Positions 27,353 to 37,131 of a stretch of DNA of 64,000 nt are shown here, in pieces (the first letter of the stretch is position 1; each line of letters starts with the position of its first letter). The stretch covers positions 4,216,001 to 4,280,000 of the forward strand of contig NZ_AP023362.1 in assembly GCF_018326285.1 (NCBI RefSeq), read 5' to 3'. The notes under the pieces were generated by a model. That model made no database searches and was not told the origin of the DNA. It worked only from the letters and a program-made list of their open reading frames with translations. Source of the DNA: Mycolicibacterium sp. TY81. GTDB taxonomy: Bacteria; Actinomycetota; Actinomycetes; Mycobacteriales; Mycobacteriaceae. Both the position numbers and the translations under genes were made by a program.

Positions 27353-30271
27353 TCAGCCCGCCGCGCCCTGCAACACTTCTCGGCCCGGCGCCGTGCCGGC
27401 GATCAACGGCACGTCCCGCCGCGGTCGCGACGGCCGGCGCGTGAACGTCCGGGACACCACGCCACGCACCAGCGGAACCGGCGACCACCAGAACCACCGC
27501 CCGAGCAGCCCCGCGATGCCGGGCACCACGAACGTCCGCACGATCAGGGTGTCGATCAGCAGTCCGACGCCGATGGTGGTGCCGACCTGTTCGATGCTCA
27601 GCACGTCGCTGGACAGCATCGCGAACATGGTGATGCCGAAGACGATTCCGGCCGTGGTCACCACGCCGCCGGTACCGCCGAACGTCCGGATCATGCCCGT
27701 CTTCAAACCCGCGTCCGGCCGACTCACCTCTTCGCGCAGCCGCATGGTCAGCAGCAGGTTGTAGTCCGCGCCGACGGCCACCAACGCGATCAACGCGATC
27801 GACGGCACCGCCCAGTGGAGGTCTTTGCCCAAGAGGTCCTGCCAGATGAAGCTGCTGACCCCGAGCGCCGAGGCGTAGGACACCACGACGGTGCCGATCA
27901 CCACCGCGGCCGCCACCGGGCTGCGCAGCATGATCAGGATGATCAAGAACACGAGCGCCAACGCGACAGCCGCGAGCAACAGGAAGTCGTCCGACACATA
28001 GCCGCGAAGCTCCGCCGTGCCGGTGCCGAAACCGGTGACAAAGACCGTGTTTCGGACCAGCGTGCCCTCTTTCGTGGCCTCCCGGACCGCGGTCAGGATT
28101 TCGGGCGAGCGCAGCGCGCCGTCCGTGCCGAACACCTTGCCGTCACCGTAGACGAGCAGGCGCGTCGACCGGCCGTCGGGCGCGAAGTACAACCCGGCCG
28201 CGCGCTGGAACCGCGGGTCCTGCCACGCGCGCTGCGGCAGGTAGAAGCCGCCCGAGCCACTGTCCTGGAAGTCGGCCCGCACCCCGCGCAGGTAGTCCGT
28301 CAGCCCGGAGAACATGCCCCGGGTCTCGCCCACCGTCTTGGTCAATTGTGTTGTGACGGCGCCGAGTTGGTCGACGGCGGCGCGCATCGAGCGCACCGAC
28401 GCCTGCGCACCCGTCAGCGACCTGGCCATGTCCGTGGTCCCGGCGCCGAACTGCCGCGTGCTGTCGGTCAGGGTGCCGGTGGCCGCCACCACCGAATCCA
28501 TGGGCTCGACCACCTTGAGCACCAGCGAGCAGATGGCATCGGCCGCGCAATTCGGGTTGGCGTTCGTGAAGCCGCGCAACGGATCCATGTACTGCGACAC
28601 CGAGGTGACGTTGTCCCGCAACTGCTGCATGCCGCCGTGCATGGCGTCGATCCCCGAGCCGAGTTGCCCGAGACCGCGGACGCTGCCGCCCAGCCCGTTC
28701 TGCAATTGCGTTATCGCCGAGGAGAACTGGTCCAACGTCGCGGACAGCTGGTTGACGGCGCCGAGCCGCTTGCTCAGCTGGGCCACCCCGTCGTCGAGCT
28801 GGTCGGCGATGGTGCCGGCCTGGTCGGTCAACGCTGCCTGCTCGGGCACCGACCCCGCCGGCCGTGACGCCGACTGCACCATGCGAATGCCGGGAATCTC
28901 CATGATCTTCCGCGTCACCCGTTCGACCGCGATGACGCCCGCCGGGTTACGCAGGTCGTGATCGGTCTCGATGGACACGATCTCGGGCAGCAGCCGGTTG
29001 GGCGGGAAGTGCCGGTCCATGGCCTGGTAGCCCCGGTTGGCGTGGGTGGAATCAGGTTGTGCGGCAAGCTCATCGAAGCCCAGCCGGATACCGGCGAGCG
29101 GGATGGCGCAGACCAGGAGAATCACCGACGAGGCCACCAGTACCGGTCCCGGCCACCGGGCGACGACCGTCCCGACCCGGCGCCAGCTCCGGCCGGGCAC
29201 CTTGGCCGCGGCACGGCTTCGCGGCTGCGCCAGGCCATGCCGGCCGGCCAGCCCAATGAACGCCGGCAACAACGTCAGCGATGCGAACATCCCGGTGAGA
29301 ATGCCGATGGCGCAGGGTAATCCGGCGCTGCGCAGCATGCCGACCTGGGCGAACAGCAGGCATGACAGCGCCGCCGCGATGGTCAGACCTGACGCGGCGA
29401 TCACCGGCGCGACGCTGCGGTTCGCGATCACCAGCGCGTCCTCGTGGTCGACCCCGGCGCGGCGCTGTTCGTGGTAGCGGCCCAGCAGGAAGATGCCGTA
29501 ATCCGTTGCCGCCCCGAGCACCATCGCGGCCAGGAGCGACACCGAGAAGATCGACACCTCGATCACGTCCCGCTCCCCCAGGAACGCCACGACACCCCGC
29601 GCGACCCCGAGCCCCAGGCCGACGGTCAACAGCGGGATCGCCGACGTGATCACCGAGCGGTAGACGACGAACAACAGCACCGCGATCAGCACCACCGTGA
29701 CACCGGTGATCATCAGCATCTGCTTGTCGATCGCGCTGAGCTCGTCGGCGATGGTGGCGCCGGGTCCGGTGACGTAGGCGTGCAGGCCCGCGGGTGCCGG
29801 CGCAGCCGCGACGATCCGCCGCACCGCATCCAGCGCGGCGTTCGCCTTGGCGGCGCCGAGCTCGCCGCGAATCCGCAGCATCGTGTAGACAGCCTTGCCG
29901 TCGGTGCTCTGCGCGCCGGCCGCCGTCACCGGGTCGGACCACAGGTCCATCACCGAATCCACATCCTCGGTGTCGGCGCGCAACGTGCTCAGCAGGCGGT
30001 CGTAGTAGGCCCGCTCCGGCGCACCGAGCGGGCGATCACCCTCCAGCACCAGGTAATTGAGATTGCCGCCGGATCCGTCGTGGAACTGCTCGTCCATCTG
30101 GACGCCGGCGAGGTTCACCGGGGCATCGGCGGGCAGGAAGCCCCGCGCGTGATTGTGCGCCGTGCTTTCCACCTGCGGGACAAGCAGATTGCCTGCCGCC
30201 GCGGCCAGCACCCACAATCCGATGATCAGGACCGCGAAGCGGCTGCAGAATCTTGCGATGACGTCCCACAT
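27353..30271 (-). CDS. MmpL-family lipid/drug transporter (large form)
   Basis: This 972-residue protein has the full MmpL architecture: N-terminal helix (FAVLIIGLWVLAAAAGNLLVPQVE), outer domain 1, five helices with GAATDYGIFLLGRYHEQRR, a large second outer domain (about residues 420-750) rich in coiled-coil-like helices (DQLDDGVAQLSKRLGAVNQLSATLDQFSSAI), and a second helix cluster with GADYNLLLTMRLREE. The Asp-Tyr pairs are those of the proton relay. The substrate is not inferable. Its stop is three bases from the convergent FMN reductase stop. Upstream is a large palindrome shared with the histidine kinase promoter region. Confidence 0.9.
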   Translation of the reverse strand: MWDVIARFCSRFAVLIIGLWVLAAAAGNLLVPQVESTAHNHARGFLPADAPVNLAGVQMDEQFHDGSGGNLNYLVLEGDRPLGAPERAYYDRLLSTLRADTEDVDSVMDLWSDPVTAAGAQSTDGKAVYTMLRIRGELGAAKANAALDAVRRIVAAAPAPAGLHAYVTGPGATIADELSAIDKQMLMITGVTVVLIAVLLFVVYRSVITSAIPLLTVGLGLGVARGVVAFLGERDVIEVSIFSVSLLAAMVLGAATDYGIFLLGRYHEQRRAGVDHEDALVIANRSVAPVIAASGLTIAAALSCLLFAQVGMLRSAGLPCAIGILTGMFASLTLLPAFIGLAGRHGLAQPRSRAAAKVPGRSWRRVGTVVARWPGPVLVASSVILLVCAIPLAGIRLGFDELAAQPDSTHANRGYQAMDRHFPPNRLLPEIVSIETDHDLRNPAGVIAVERVTRKIMEIPGIRMVQSASRPAGSVPEQAALTDQAGTIADQLDDGVAQLSKRLGAVNQLSATLDQFSSAITQLQNGLGGSVRGLGQLGSGIDAMHGGMQQLRDNVTSVSQYMDPLRGFTNANPNCAADAICSLVLKVVEPMDSVVAATGTLTDSTRQFGAGTTDMARSLTGAQASVRSMRAAVDQLGAVTTQLTKTVGETRGMFSGLTDYLRGVRADFQDSGSGGFYLPQRAWQDPRFQRAAGLYFAPDGRSTRLLVYGDGKVFGTDGALRSPEILTAVREATKEGTLVRNTVFVTGFGTGTAELRGYVSDDFLLLAAVALALVFLIILIMLRSPVAAAVVIGTVVVSYASALGVSSFIWQDLLGKDLHWAVPSIALIALVAVGADYNLLLTMRLREEVSRPDAGLKTGMIRTFGGTGGVVTTAGIVFGITMFAMLSSDVLSIEQVGTTIGVGLLIDTLIVRTFVVPGIAGLLGRWFWWSPVPLVRGVVSRTFTRRPSRPRRDVPLIAGTAPGREVLQGAAG

Positions 30272-30325
30272 GCGTCCGAAACTACGAGCGACCAGGGCCC
30301 GTAAACGTCGTGCTGCGGACGAGAC

Positions 30326-30353
30326 CGGGCCTCCTACCGTGGTAGGAGGCCCG
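30326..30353. promoter_or_regulatory. 28-base palindrome between mmpL and the sensor kinase
   Basis: Arms of 13 bases (CGGGCCTCCTACC and its complement) meet around a two-base centre, in the 134-base space between divergent mmpL and histidine kinase genes. The short centre suits a dimeric repressor better than an RNA hairpin. It lies about 55 bases from the mmpL start and 53 from the kinase start. Confidence 0.6.
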
Positions 30354-30405
30354 AGCCGTCCCGCGAATGATGTGTAAAACCCGGCACCGGCTCTACGCTG
30401 GCGGT

Positions 30406-31623
30406 ATGGGCCGGCTCCGTGACTTCGCGCTGCGTCGGCGCGCCCTTGTGCCCTACGACTACCCCTTCACCGTGCCGGTAGTGATGTACAGCGGCACCCT
30501 GATGGCCCTCGGCGCCGCAGCGGTGCAGCGTGACTTCACACGTCCGTGGCTGCTCGTCGTCGCCAGTTTGCTTGCCCTGGCCCCGATCGTGGTGTTCATC
30601 TTCATCGGTGTGAAACCGCCCCCGTTGGCCGCCGCGGCCTTCGGTTTGTCCGCAGTGGCAGTACTGATGTCGTGGCCGCCGGTCAGCAACGACACCGCGC
30701 CGTGTCTGCTGCTGTTCGTGCTCGGCGAGATTTTTGCCCTCAGTTCGTGGCGAGACGGTCTCATCGTCGCCGCAGCATCTGCGGTGCTATTGCTCGTCGC
30801 ATCCCACACCGGCCACCTCGTCACACCGCTGCTCTATGTCGCGTTCCTGCCGCTGGCCGCAATGATCGGCCGAATCCTGCAATTGCAACAGCGACTGGTC
30901 CTGCACGAACGCGAGCGCCAAGTTGCCCTCGCCGAGCAGGCGGCGGCAGACGAGCGCCGACGGATCGCCCGCGAGGTACACGACGTGATCGCGCACTCGC
31001 TGTCGGTCACGATGCTGCATCTGACCGGTGCCCGGCGCGCCCTGCAAGAGGACAACGACATCGACGACGCCGTTGACGGCCTGCTCGACGCCGAGCGCCT
31101 GGGACGACAAGCCATGTCGGACATCCGGCAGACTGTCGGTCTGCTCAGCGCAGGCGACATCACACCACTACGCGCCACACCCGAGCCCGGGCTGTCCGAT
31201 ATCCCTGAGCTCGTCGAGAGTTTCGCCTCGGCGGGCCTGCGCGTCGACTCGCGTCTGGAGGCCGACGAGGCGGACGTCACCGCGGGAGTCGGGCTGGCGC
31301 TCTTCCGGGTCACACAGGAGTCGTTGGCCAACATCGCTAAACACGCACCAACTTCGGCCGTTGAGTTGCGGCTCCGCCTCGATGAAGGTGTCGCCGATCT
31401 GTCGGTGCGCAATTCCCTGCCAGGCCCCGTGGCCGCGGTGAAGCAGGGCGCAGGGCTGCCCGGCATGCGGCAGCGCATCGAAACCCTCGACGGGCAGTTC
31501 GAAGCCGGCCCTGGACCGCAAGGCTGGACCGTGCAGGCCCGCGTGCCGGTCGCACCCGCCACCACCGGGCACTGCGCCATGCACCGAATCCTGATGCCAC
31601 GCACCGAGGTTCGTCATGACTGA
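30406..31623 (+). CDS. NarL-type sensor histidine kinase
   Basis: This 405-residue sensor kinase has four or five N-terminal membrane helices (residues about 20-165) and a HisKA_3 domain with the phospho-acceptor histidine in RRRIAREVHDVIAHSLSVTMLHL. The ATPase part is visible as FRVTQESLANIAKHAP and AGLPGMRQRIETLDG. It autophosphorylates and passes phosphate to the response regulator whose gene overlaps it by eight bases. ATG 30406 begins the conserved GRLRDFALRRRALVP segment. The signal is unknown; the divergent mmpL gene is a plausible target. Confidence 0.9.
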   Translation: MGRLRDFALRRRALVPYDYPFTVPVVMYSGTLMALGAAAVQRDFTRPWLLVVASLLALAPIVVFIFIGVKPPPLAAAAFGLSAVAVLMSWPPVSNDTAPCLLLFVLGEIFALSSWRDGLIVAAASAVLLLVASHTGHLVTPLLYVAFLPLAAMIGRILQLQQRLVLHERERQVALAEQAAADERRRIAREVHDVIAHSLSVTMLHLTGARRALQEDNDIDDAVDGLLDAERLGRQAMSDIRQTVGLLSAGDITPLRATPEPGLSDIPELVESFASAGLRVDSRLEADEADVTAGVGLALFRVTQESLANIAKHAPTSAVELRLRLDEGVADLSVRNSLPGPVAAVKQGAGLPGMRQRIETLDGQFEAGPGPQGWTVQARVPVAPATTGHCAMHRILMPRTEVRHD

Positions 31624-32293
31624 CGGTGCGGTACTGAAAGACGGTGCCACCGTCGACGTCCTGCTGGTCGATGATCAGGAACTCGTCCGCTCGGGCCTGC
31701 GCCGGATCCTGCGCCGCAAGGACGGCTTCGCCATCGTCGGTGAATGTGCCGACGGCGACGAGGTGCCGCGCGAGGTGCTCCGGTGCCGTCCCGACGTGGT
31801 GGTGATGGACCTGCGGATGAAGCGCGTCAGTGGTGTCGACGCCATCCGCGCCTTGCGCACAGGCGGCGGTCCACCGGCCTTGGCGCTCACCACTTTCGAC
31901 GACGACGACCTGTTGTCCGCGGCGCTGCGCGCGGGGGCGTCGGGCTTCGTCCTCAAGGACTCACCGGCCGAGGAACTGATCCGGGCCGTGCACGCCGTCG
32001 CACGCGGTGAGGCGTACCTGGACCCGGCCGTCACCGCCCGGGTGCTGAACGGTTACCGGCGCGCGCCCGGCGCACCGTCGGACGACGTGGTCGACCGGCT
32101 CACCGCTCGCGAGCTCGACGTGCTGCAGCTGATCGGTTCCGGCGCGACCAACGCCGAGATCGCCGACCGCCTGGTCATCTCAGAGGTGACGGTGAAGAGC
32201 CACATCGGGCGCATCTTCACCAAGCTCGACCTGCGGGACAGGGCGGCCGCCATCGTCTACGCCTACGACCACGGCGTGGTGGCGCCGAAGTAG
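31616..32293 (+). CDS. NarL/LuxR-type response regulator
   Basis: This 225-residue response regulator has a receiver domain (VDVLLVDDQELVRSGLRRIL, phospho-acceptor Asp in PDVVVMDLRM, signalling Thr/Lys in LTTFDDDD and FVLKDSPAEELIRAV) and a C-terminal LuxR-type helix-turn-helix (LTARELDVLQLIGSGATNAEIADRLVISEVTVKSHIGRIFTKLDLRDRAAAIVYAY). It pairs with the overlapping sensor kinase. Its DNA target may include the palindrome upstream of the operon. Confidence 0.95.
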   Translation: MTDGAVLKDGATVDVLLVDDQELVRSGLRRILRRKDGFAIVGECADGDEVPREVLRCRPDVVVMDLRMKRVSGVDAIRALRTGGGPPALALTTFDDDDLLSAALRAGASGFVLKDSPAEELIRAVHAVARGEAYLDPAVTARVLNGYRRAPGAPSDDVVDRLTARELDVLQLIGSGATNAEIADRLVISEVTVKSHIGRIFTKLDLRDRAAAIVYAYDHGVVAPK

Positions 32294-32304
32294 CGGCTAC
32301 TCAT

Positions 32305-33084
32305 CTACCCGGCGGCGAATTCCTTCAACTTCGCATCCAGCTGGTCTTTATCGGGGTAGCCGTACATTTTGTGGTTCGAGCCGTTGTACAAAGCCACTAC
32401 CGGGCAGCTGGTCGAAGGGCCTCTCACCGAACCGAGACTCTTGATTCGCTTGCCAGTTTTGGCCTCGCGCAACTCCACTTCGTAGTCGACCGAGTAGCGA
32501 CTCACGCGGTCCTTGTCGCCCCCGCTGTCGTATTCGCAGGTGCCCTCTTTCTTCTCGGTAGCCGACTGCCGCGACAGGCACGCGACGACATTGATCGACG
32601 AAGGCGGCAAATTGGCCCCGGAATAGTCTGCTCCGGCCCCCAGCAAGGTCACTGCCGACCACCCGGTCACCGACTCGTAGAACGTGACGACCTTGTACGG
32701 CTTTTGGTAGTCGGCGGCATTGCTCACCGAACCGTTCTTACAAACGGCCTTGAAATCGTCGGCCGTGTTCGCAGTAATCGGCGGTTCGCCCCGAACGCCC
32801 GCTGTGATACCGACAATCGCCGCGATGACCACCGGTATGGCGAAGATCGCGGCGACGACACCGATAATGCGGCCGGTGGTCTTTTTGGGCGGTGGCGGAT
32901 AGTGCGACCACTGGCCCTGCGGGACGTGACCGTACGGCGCCTGGCCATACGGAGCTTGCCAATAGGGTTGCGGCCCTTGATTACCGGCGCCCGGCTGTGC
33001 CGCCGCCGGCCACTGCGGAGCCGGCGGCCCGTACTGCTGTCCAGGCCCTGGATAGCCGGGCGGCGGGTACGGGGGCTGCGTCAT
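32305..33084 (-). CDS. Pro/Gly/Tyr-rich single-pass membrane protein
   Basis: This 259-residue protein has an N-terminal Pro/Gly/Gln/Tyr-rich tail (residues 1-80, with repeats such as YWQAPYGQAPYGH), one membrane helix (GRIIGVVAAIFAIPVVIAAIVGITAGV) and an outer domain with cysteines in FKAVCKNGS, VVACLSRQS, GTCEYDS and TSCPVVALYN, which probably form disulfides. The plan is common in mycobacteria; the function is unknown. The coding region for the outer domain is less GC-rich than its neighbours. It is convergent with the response regulator, 11 bases apart. Confidence 0.78.
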   Translation of the reverse strand: MTQPPYPPPGYPGPGQQYGPPAPQWPAAAQPGAGNQGPQPYWQAPYGQAPYGHVPQGQWSHYPPPPKKTTGRIIGVVAAIFAIPVVIAAIVGITAGVRGEPPITANTADDFKAVCKNGSVSNAADYQKPYKVVTFYESVTGWSAVTLLGAGADYSGANLPPSSINVVACLSRQSATEKKEGTCEYDSGGDKDRVSRYSVDYEVELREAKTGKRIKSLGSVRGPSTSCPVVALYNGSNHKMYGYPDKDQLDAKLKEFAAG

Positions 33085-33165
33085 TCGTCGATCGTAAGCA
33101 CAGCCAATGCCGGGGTTTGACGCCAAAAACCGGCCACGGGCCCTGCGCGGACGCCGGGTACGGCC

Positions 33166-34017
33166 TCAGTCGGCGAACACCCCGCGCATGGCGTCGGCGC
33201 CGAACATCGGTTCCATCATGGCCGAGAAGTCCGGGCCGCGGCGCAGCTTCTGACCACCGTCGACGTTGATCAGCTGACCGGTGATCCATTGCGATGCGTC
33301 GCTGAGCAGGAACAGCGCCAGGTTGGCGACGTCCTCGACCTCACCGGCCCGGGGCAGCGGTGTGCACTGCTTGTAATCCTCACGCAGCGGCTCGAATTCG
33401 AAGATGCTGGCCGCCACCAGATCGGTGCGGATCAGGCCAGGACGGATGCTGTTGGCCCGCACCCAGGACGCACCGAGCTCGTCGGCCGCGAGCTGCACGA
33501 GGTGATCGAGCGCCGACTTGGTGACGCCGTACGGCCCGAACCAGCGGTGGGTGTTGCTCGCCGCGATCGACGAGATGCCGACGAACGAGCCGCCGCCACC
33601 GCGCACCATTTCCCGCGCGGTGTGCTTGACGACGTACATGCTGCCGTTGACGTTGAGGTCGACGGTCTGGCGCCACATCTCCGAATCCAGGTGAGTGACG
33701 GGCCCGACGGTCAGCGAGCCACCGGCACAGTGCACGGCACCGGAGAGCTTGCCGTTCCACGCGGCCGCGGTCGCGACGGCGCTGGCGACGTCGTCCTCGT
33801 TGGTGACGTCGGCGGTCTGGAAGCGGATGGCGCCCGGTCCCCCGGAGGCGGAGATCTCGTCGACGGCGGACTGCAACGTGGCCTCGGTGCGGCCCACGAT
33901 GAGCGCGTTGCCGCCGGCGGCCACCACTCCTTGCGCGATGGCCTTACCGATGCCGCTGCCACCGCCGGTGATCAACACCGTCCGATCTGTCAGCCAACCC
34001 TGGACTGAAAATTGCAC
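33166..34017 (-). CDS. Short-chain dehydrogenase/reductase
   Basis: This 283-residue classical SDR has the cofactor motif VLITGGGSGIGKAIAQGV, the structural motif HCAGG at about residue 90, catalytic Ser in FVGISSIAAS, and the YGVTKSALDHL active-site pair. The C-terminal VDGGQKL ends the core, followed by a longer tail. The substrate is unknown; M. tuberculosis has an SDR (Rv3485c) in a similar place near otsA. GTG 34017 follows an AGGAG ribosome-binding site. Confidence 0.88.
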   Translation of the reverse strand: MQFSVQGWLTDRTVLITGGGSGIGKAIAQGVVAAGGNALIVGRTEATLQSAVDEISASGGPGAIRFQTADVTNEDDVASAVATAAAWNGKLSGAVHCAGGSLTVGPVTHLDSEMWRQTVDLNVNGSMYVVKHTAREMVRGGGGSFVGISSIAASNTHRWFGPYGVTKSALDHLVQLAADELGASWVRANSIRPGLIRTDLVAASIFEFEPLREDYKQCTPLPRAGEVEDVANLALFLLSDASQWITGQLINVDGGQKLRRGPDFSAMMEPMFGADAMRGVFAD

Positions 34018-34055
34018 CGACGTACTCCTCTGGACAGATCGACGGGGATACGTCC

Positions 34056-34084
34056 TGTATACACTTTTCGAAAGTTGTACACAA
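34056..34084. promoter_or_regulatory. Imperfect palindrome between the SDR and the Ibp1-like gene
   Basis: An AT-rich dyad centred on TTTCGAAA has arms TACACTTT and AAAGTTGTA, with outer TGTA/TACA repeats. It lies about 40 bases upstream of the SDR start, where a TetR-type repressor or promoter element would be expected. No regulator gene is adjacent. Confidence 0.4.
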
Positions 34085-34168
34085 TGCTGGTCGGGCGGCC
34101 AATTTCCCCGTTCGCCACACAGCGCCTGGGCGTACGCTGAAATTTTCCCCGACGAAAGCGGTGACGCC

Positions 34169-34504
34169 ATGAGCATCCGGATCCATCGACGTCTCCTGGT
34201 GGCCGGCGGCTTCGCCTTCGCGACAGTCGCCGCACCCGCCGTATTCGCCCTGAGCGGCCCCGTGCCCGCCGCACTGCTCGGGGAGACCAACTGCCCGCCC
34301 GGCATGACGGAAAACCCCGTCAGCGGCTCCTGTTTCGAGGGCGGCAACGACCAGGCGCCGCCGCCGGTACAGGCGCCGACGAACCAGCTCGGCGAGATCA
34401 ACGGCATTCCCTGCACCGGCCACAACACCGGCGAATGCATCGGCCTCTCGGAGGAACAGGTGCCCGAGGTACAGCCGCACTCGTCGGTGAGTTCCAGCCC
34501 GTAA
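34169..34504 (+). CDS. Small secreted Ibp1-like protein
   Basis: This 111-residue exported protein has a signal peptide (MSIRIHRRLLVAGGFAFATVAAPAVFAL, cleavage probably after the first 30 or so residues) and a short mature part with CPPGMTENPVSGSCFEG and NGIPCTGHNTGECIGLSEEQ. The two Cys pairs and the IPCTG...CIGL ending match the small mycobacterial proteins often annotated intersectin-EH binding protein Ibp1. Function is unknown. ATG 34169 is the first in-frame start giving a signal peptide. Confidence 0.75.
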   Translation: MSIRIHRRLLVAGGFAFATVAAPAVFALSGPVPAALLGETNCPPGMTENPVSGSCFEGGNDQAPPPVQAPTNQLGEINGIPCTGHNTGECIGLSEEQVPEVQPHSSVSSSP

Positions 34505-34527
34505 CAACATTCGCCTAAGGTTGTGTA

Positions 34528-34688
34528 ATGCCTGCAAAAACTGATCCCGCCGATATCGGCGATGTGGAGCCCCTGGCCGACAGCACCGCCCGTCAGGCCC
34601 GTCGTGTCGTGGCCGCGTACGCAAACGATGCCGACGAATGTCGGATGTTCCTGTCCATGCTGGGTATCGGGCCCACGAAGCTCGACGC

Positions 34689-34692
<4 letters not shown>
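34528..34692 (+). CDS. Small conserved protein preceding otsA (Rv3489-like)
   Basis: A 54-residue protein (start [16 protein letters not shown]) with a helical middle ([29 protein letters not shown]) and no known domain. Its stop overlaps the otsA start as GTGA, which argues strongly that the frame is used. M. tuberculosis has a similarly small gene (Rv3489) at this place. It may be a translational leader or a small partner of OtsA; nothing in the sequence decides. Confidence 0.7.
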
Positions 34693-36194
<1,502 letters not shown>

Positions 36195-36205
36195 CGCACC
36201 AAGAT

Positions 36206-36239
36206 TTCAGGCCCCGGAGCAACCGCTCCGGGGCCTGAA
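36206..36239. terminator. Bidirectional terminator between otsA and mam4B
   Basis: A 15-base perfect stem (36206-36220 and 36225-36239, containing CAGGCCCCGGAGC) closes on a four-base AACC loop. It lies 12 bases after the otsA stop and 15 bases beyond the mam4B stop, between convergent genes, so it probably ends both transcripts. Confidence 0.85.
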
Positions 36240-36253
36240 TCATGTTGGGGTAC

Positions 36254-36742
36254 TTAGAAGATCGGCGTCATCTCGTCGATCAACCACTTGCCGTCGATCT
36301 TGCGGTAGTCGACCTTCAGCCGGCTGCCCTCGTAGTTGGGCTGCTTGCGCTCGTCGGTGATGACCCGGTTCACGAAAGCGAGAACTGTGCCCGAGTCGCG
36401 GTGCGACGAGATCATGCCCGCGCCAACGACATTCACCTGACTGATGAGCTTGCGCTTCACCGCGTCGTTGAAGATGTTGTTCTTGGCCGTCAGTTCCTCG
36501 TACCGCTTCCGGAACGCCGGCGTCATCAGCGTCAGCGCCTGCGTCGTGGACCGCTGCACGCTGCTGTACTCATAGCCAAGGATCTGTGGGATCTGGGACC
36601 TGGCCAGGCTGGGCAACTCGTCGGCCGTCGCCTGTTCGCCGGAAAGCTCCACGTGATTCCAGAACGCCGACCCGCCGAGCGCCCCGAGCGCCACCACGGC
36701 GACCGCCAACAGTGCGCCGAGCGCCACCAGCAACCGGTTCAT
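36254..36742 (-). CDS. mam4B: Mce4-associated membrane protein Mam4B (Rv3492c-like)
   Basis: This 162-residue Mce-associated protein has one N-terminal membrane helix (LLVALGALLAVAVVALGALGGSAFW) and an outer NTF2-like domain (SLARSQIPQILGYEYSSVQRSTTQALTLMTPAFRKRYEEL, ending VDYRKIDGKWLIDEMTPIF). Such proteins support assembly or stability of Mce transporters. It is the last gene of the mce4 operon, its ATG overlapping the mam4A stop as ATGA. The IS insertion upstream separates it from the operon promoter, so its expression may be polar or altered. Confidence 0.88.
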   Translation of the reverse strand: MNRLLVALGALLAVAVVALGALGGSAFWNHVELSGEQATADELPSLARSQIPQILGYEYSSVQRSTTQALTLMTPAFRKRYEELTAKNNIFNDAVKRKLISQVNVVGAGMISSHRDSGTVLAFVNRVITDERKQPNYEGSRLKVDYRKIDGKWLIDEMTPIF

Positions 36743-37122
36743 CAGTTGCCTCCGTCCGGGTACTTGATGTCATAGGCACTCATGTGGCCGCTGTCGTCCT
36801 CGCGGATGAACACCCGCTGCCGGTACGGCGTCGACGGCTGGTTCACCCCGTTCATGTCGGACAGCGTCACGCGGACCGTCACCAGCACCTTCGCGATGTT
36901 GGAGGTGTTGTCGATGCTCTCCAGCGCCGCCGCGGTGATGACGGCCTCCGAGTTGGCCTGCGTCTGCTTGAACAGGTACTTCAGATTGTCGGCGTTGTTG
37001 CTCTGGTTCATCATGTCGCGCAGCGGGCCGGGGCCGATGCCATTGACGAAGCGGTTCACGCTCTCGTCGACGGTGTTCTGCGTGTAACTGAACATGTTGA
37101 CCACGGTCTGCTTCGCGGTGTC

Positions 37123-37131
37123 GACGAACCG
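37123..37131. repeat. Left target-site duplication of the IS unit
   Basis: GACGAACCG occurs here directly before the left IS end and again at 40096-40104 directly after the right end. Nine bases is typical for IS256-family insertion. Removing one copy and the IS unit restores the mam4A frame. Confidence 0.93.
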
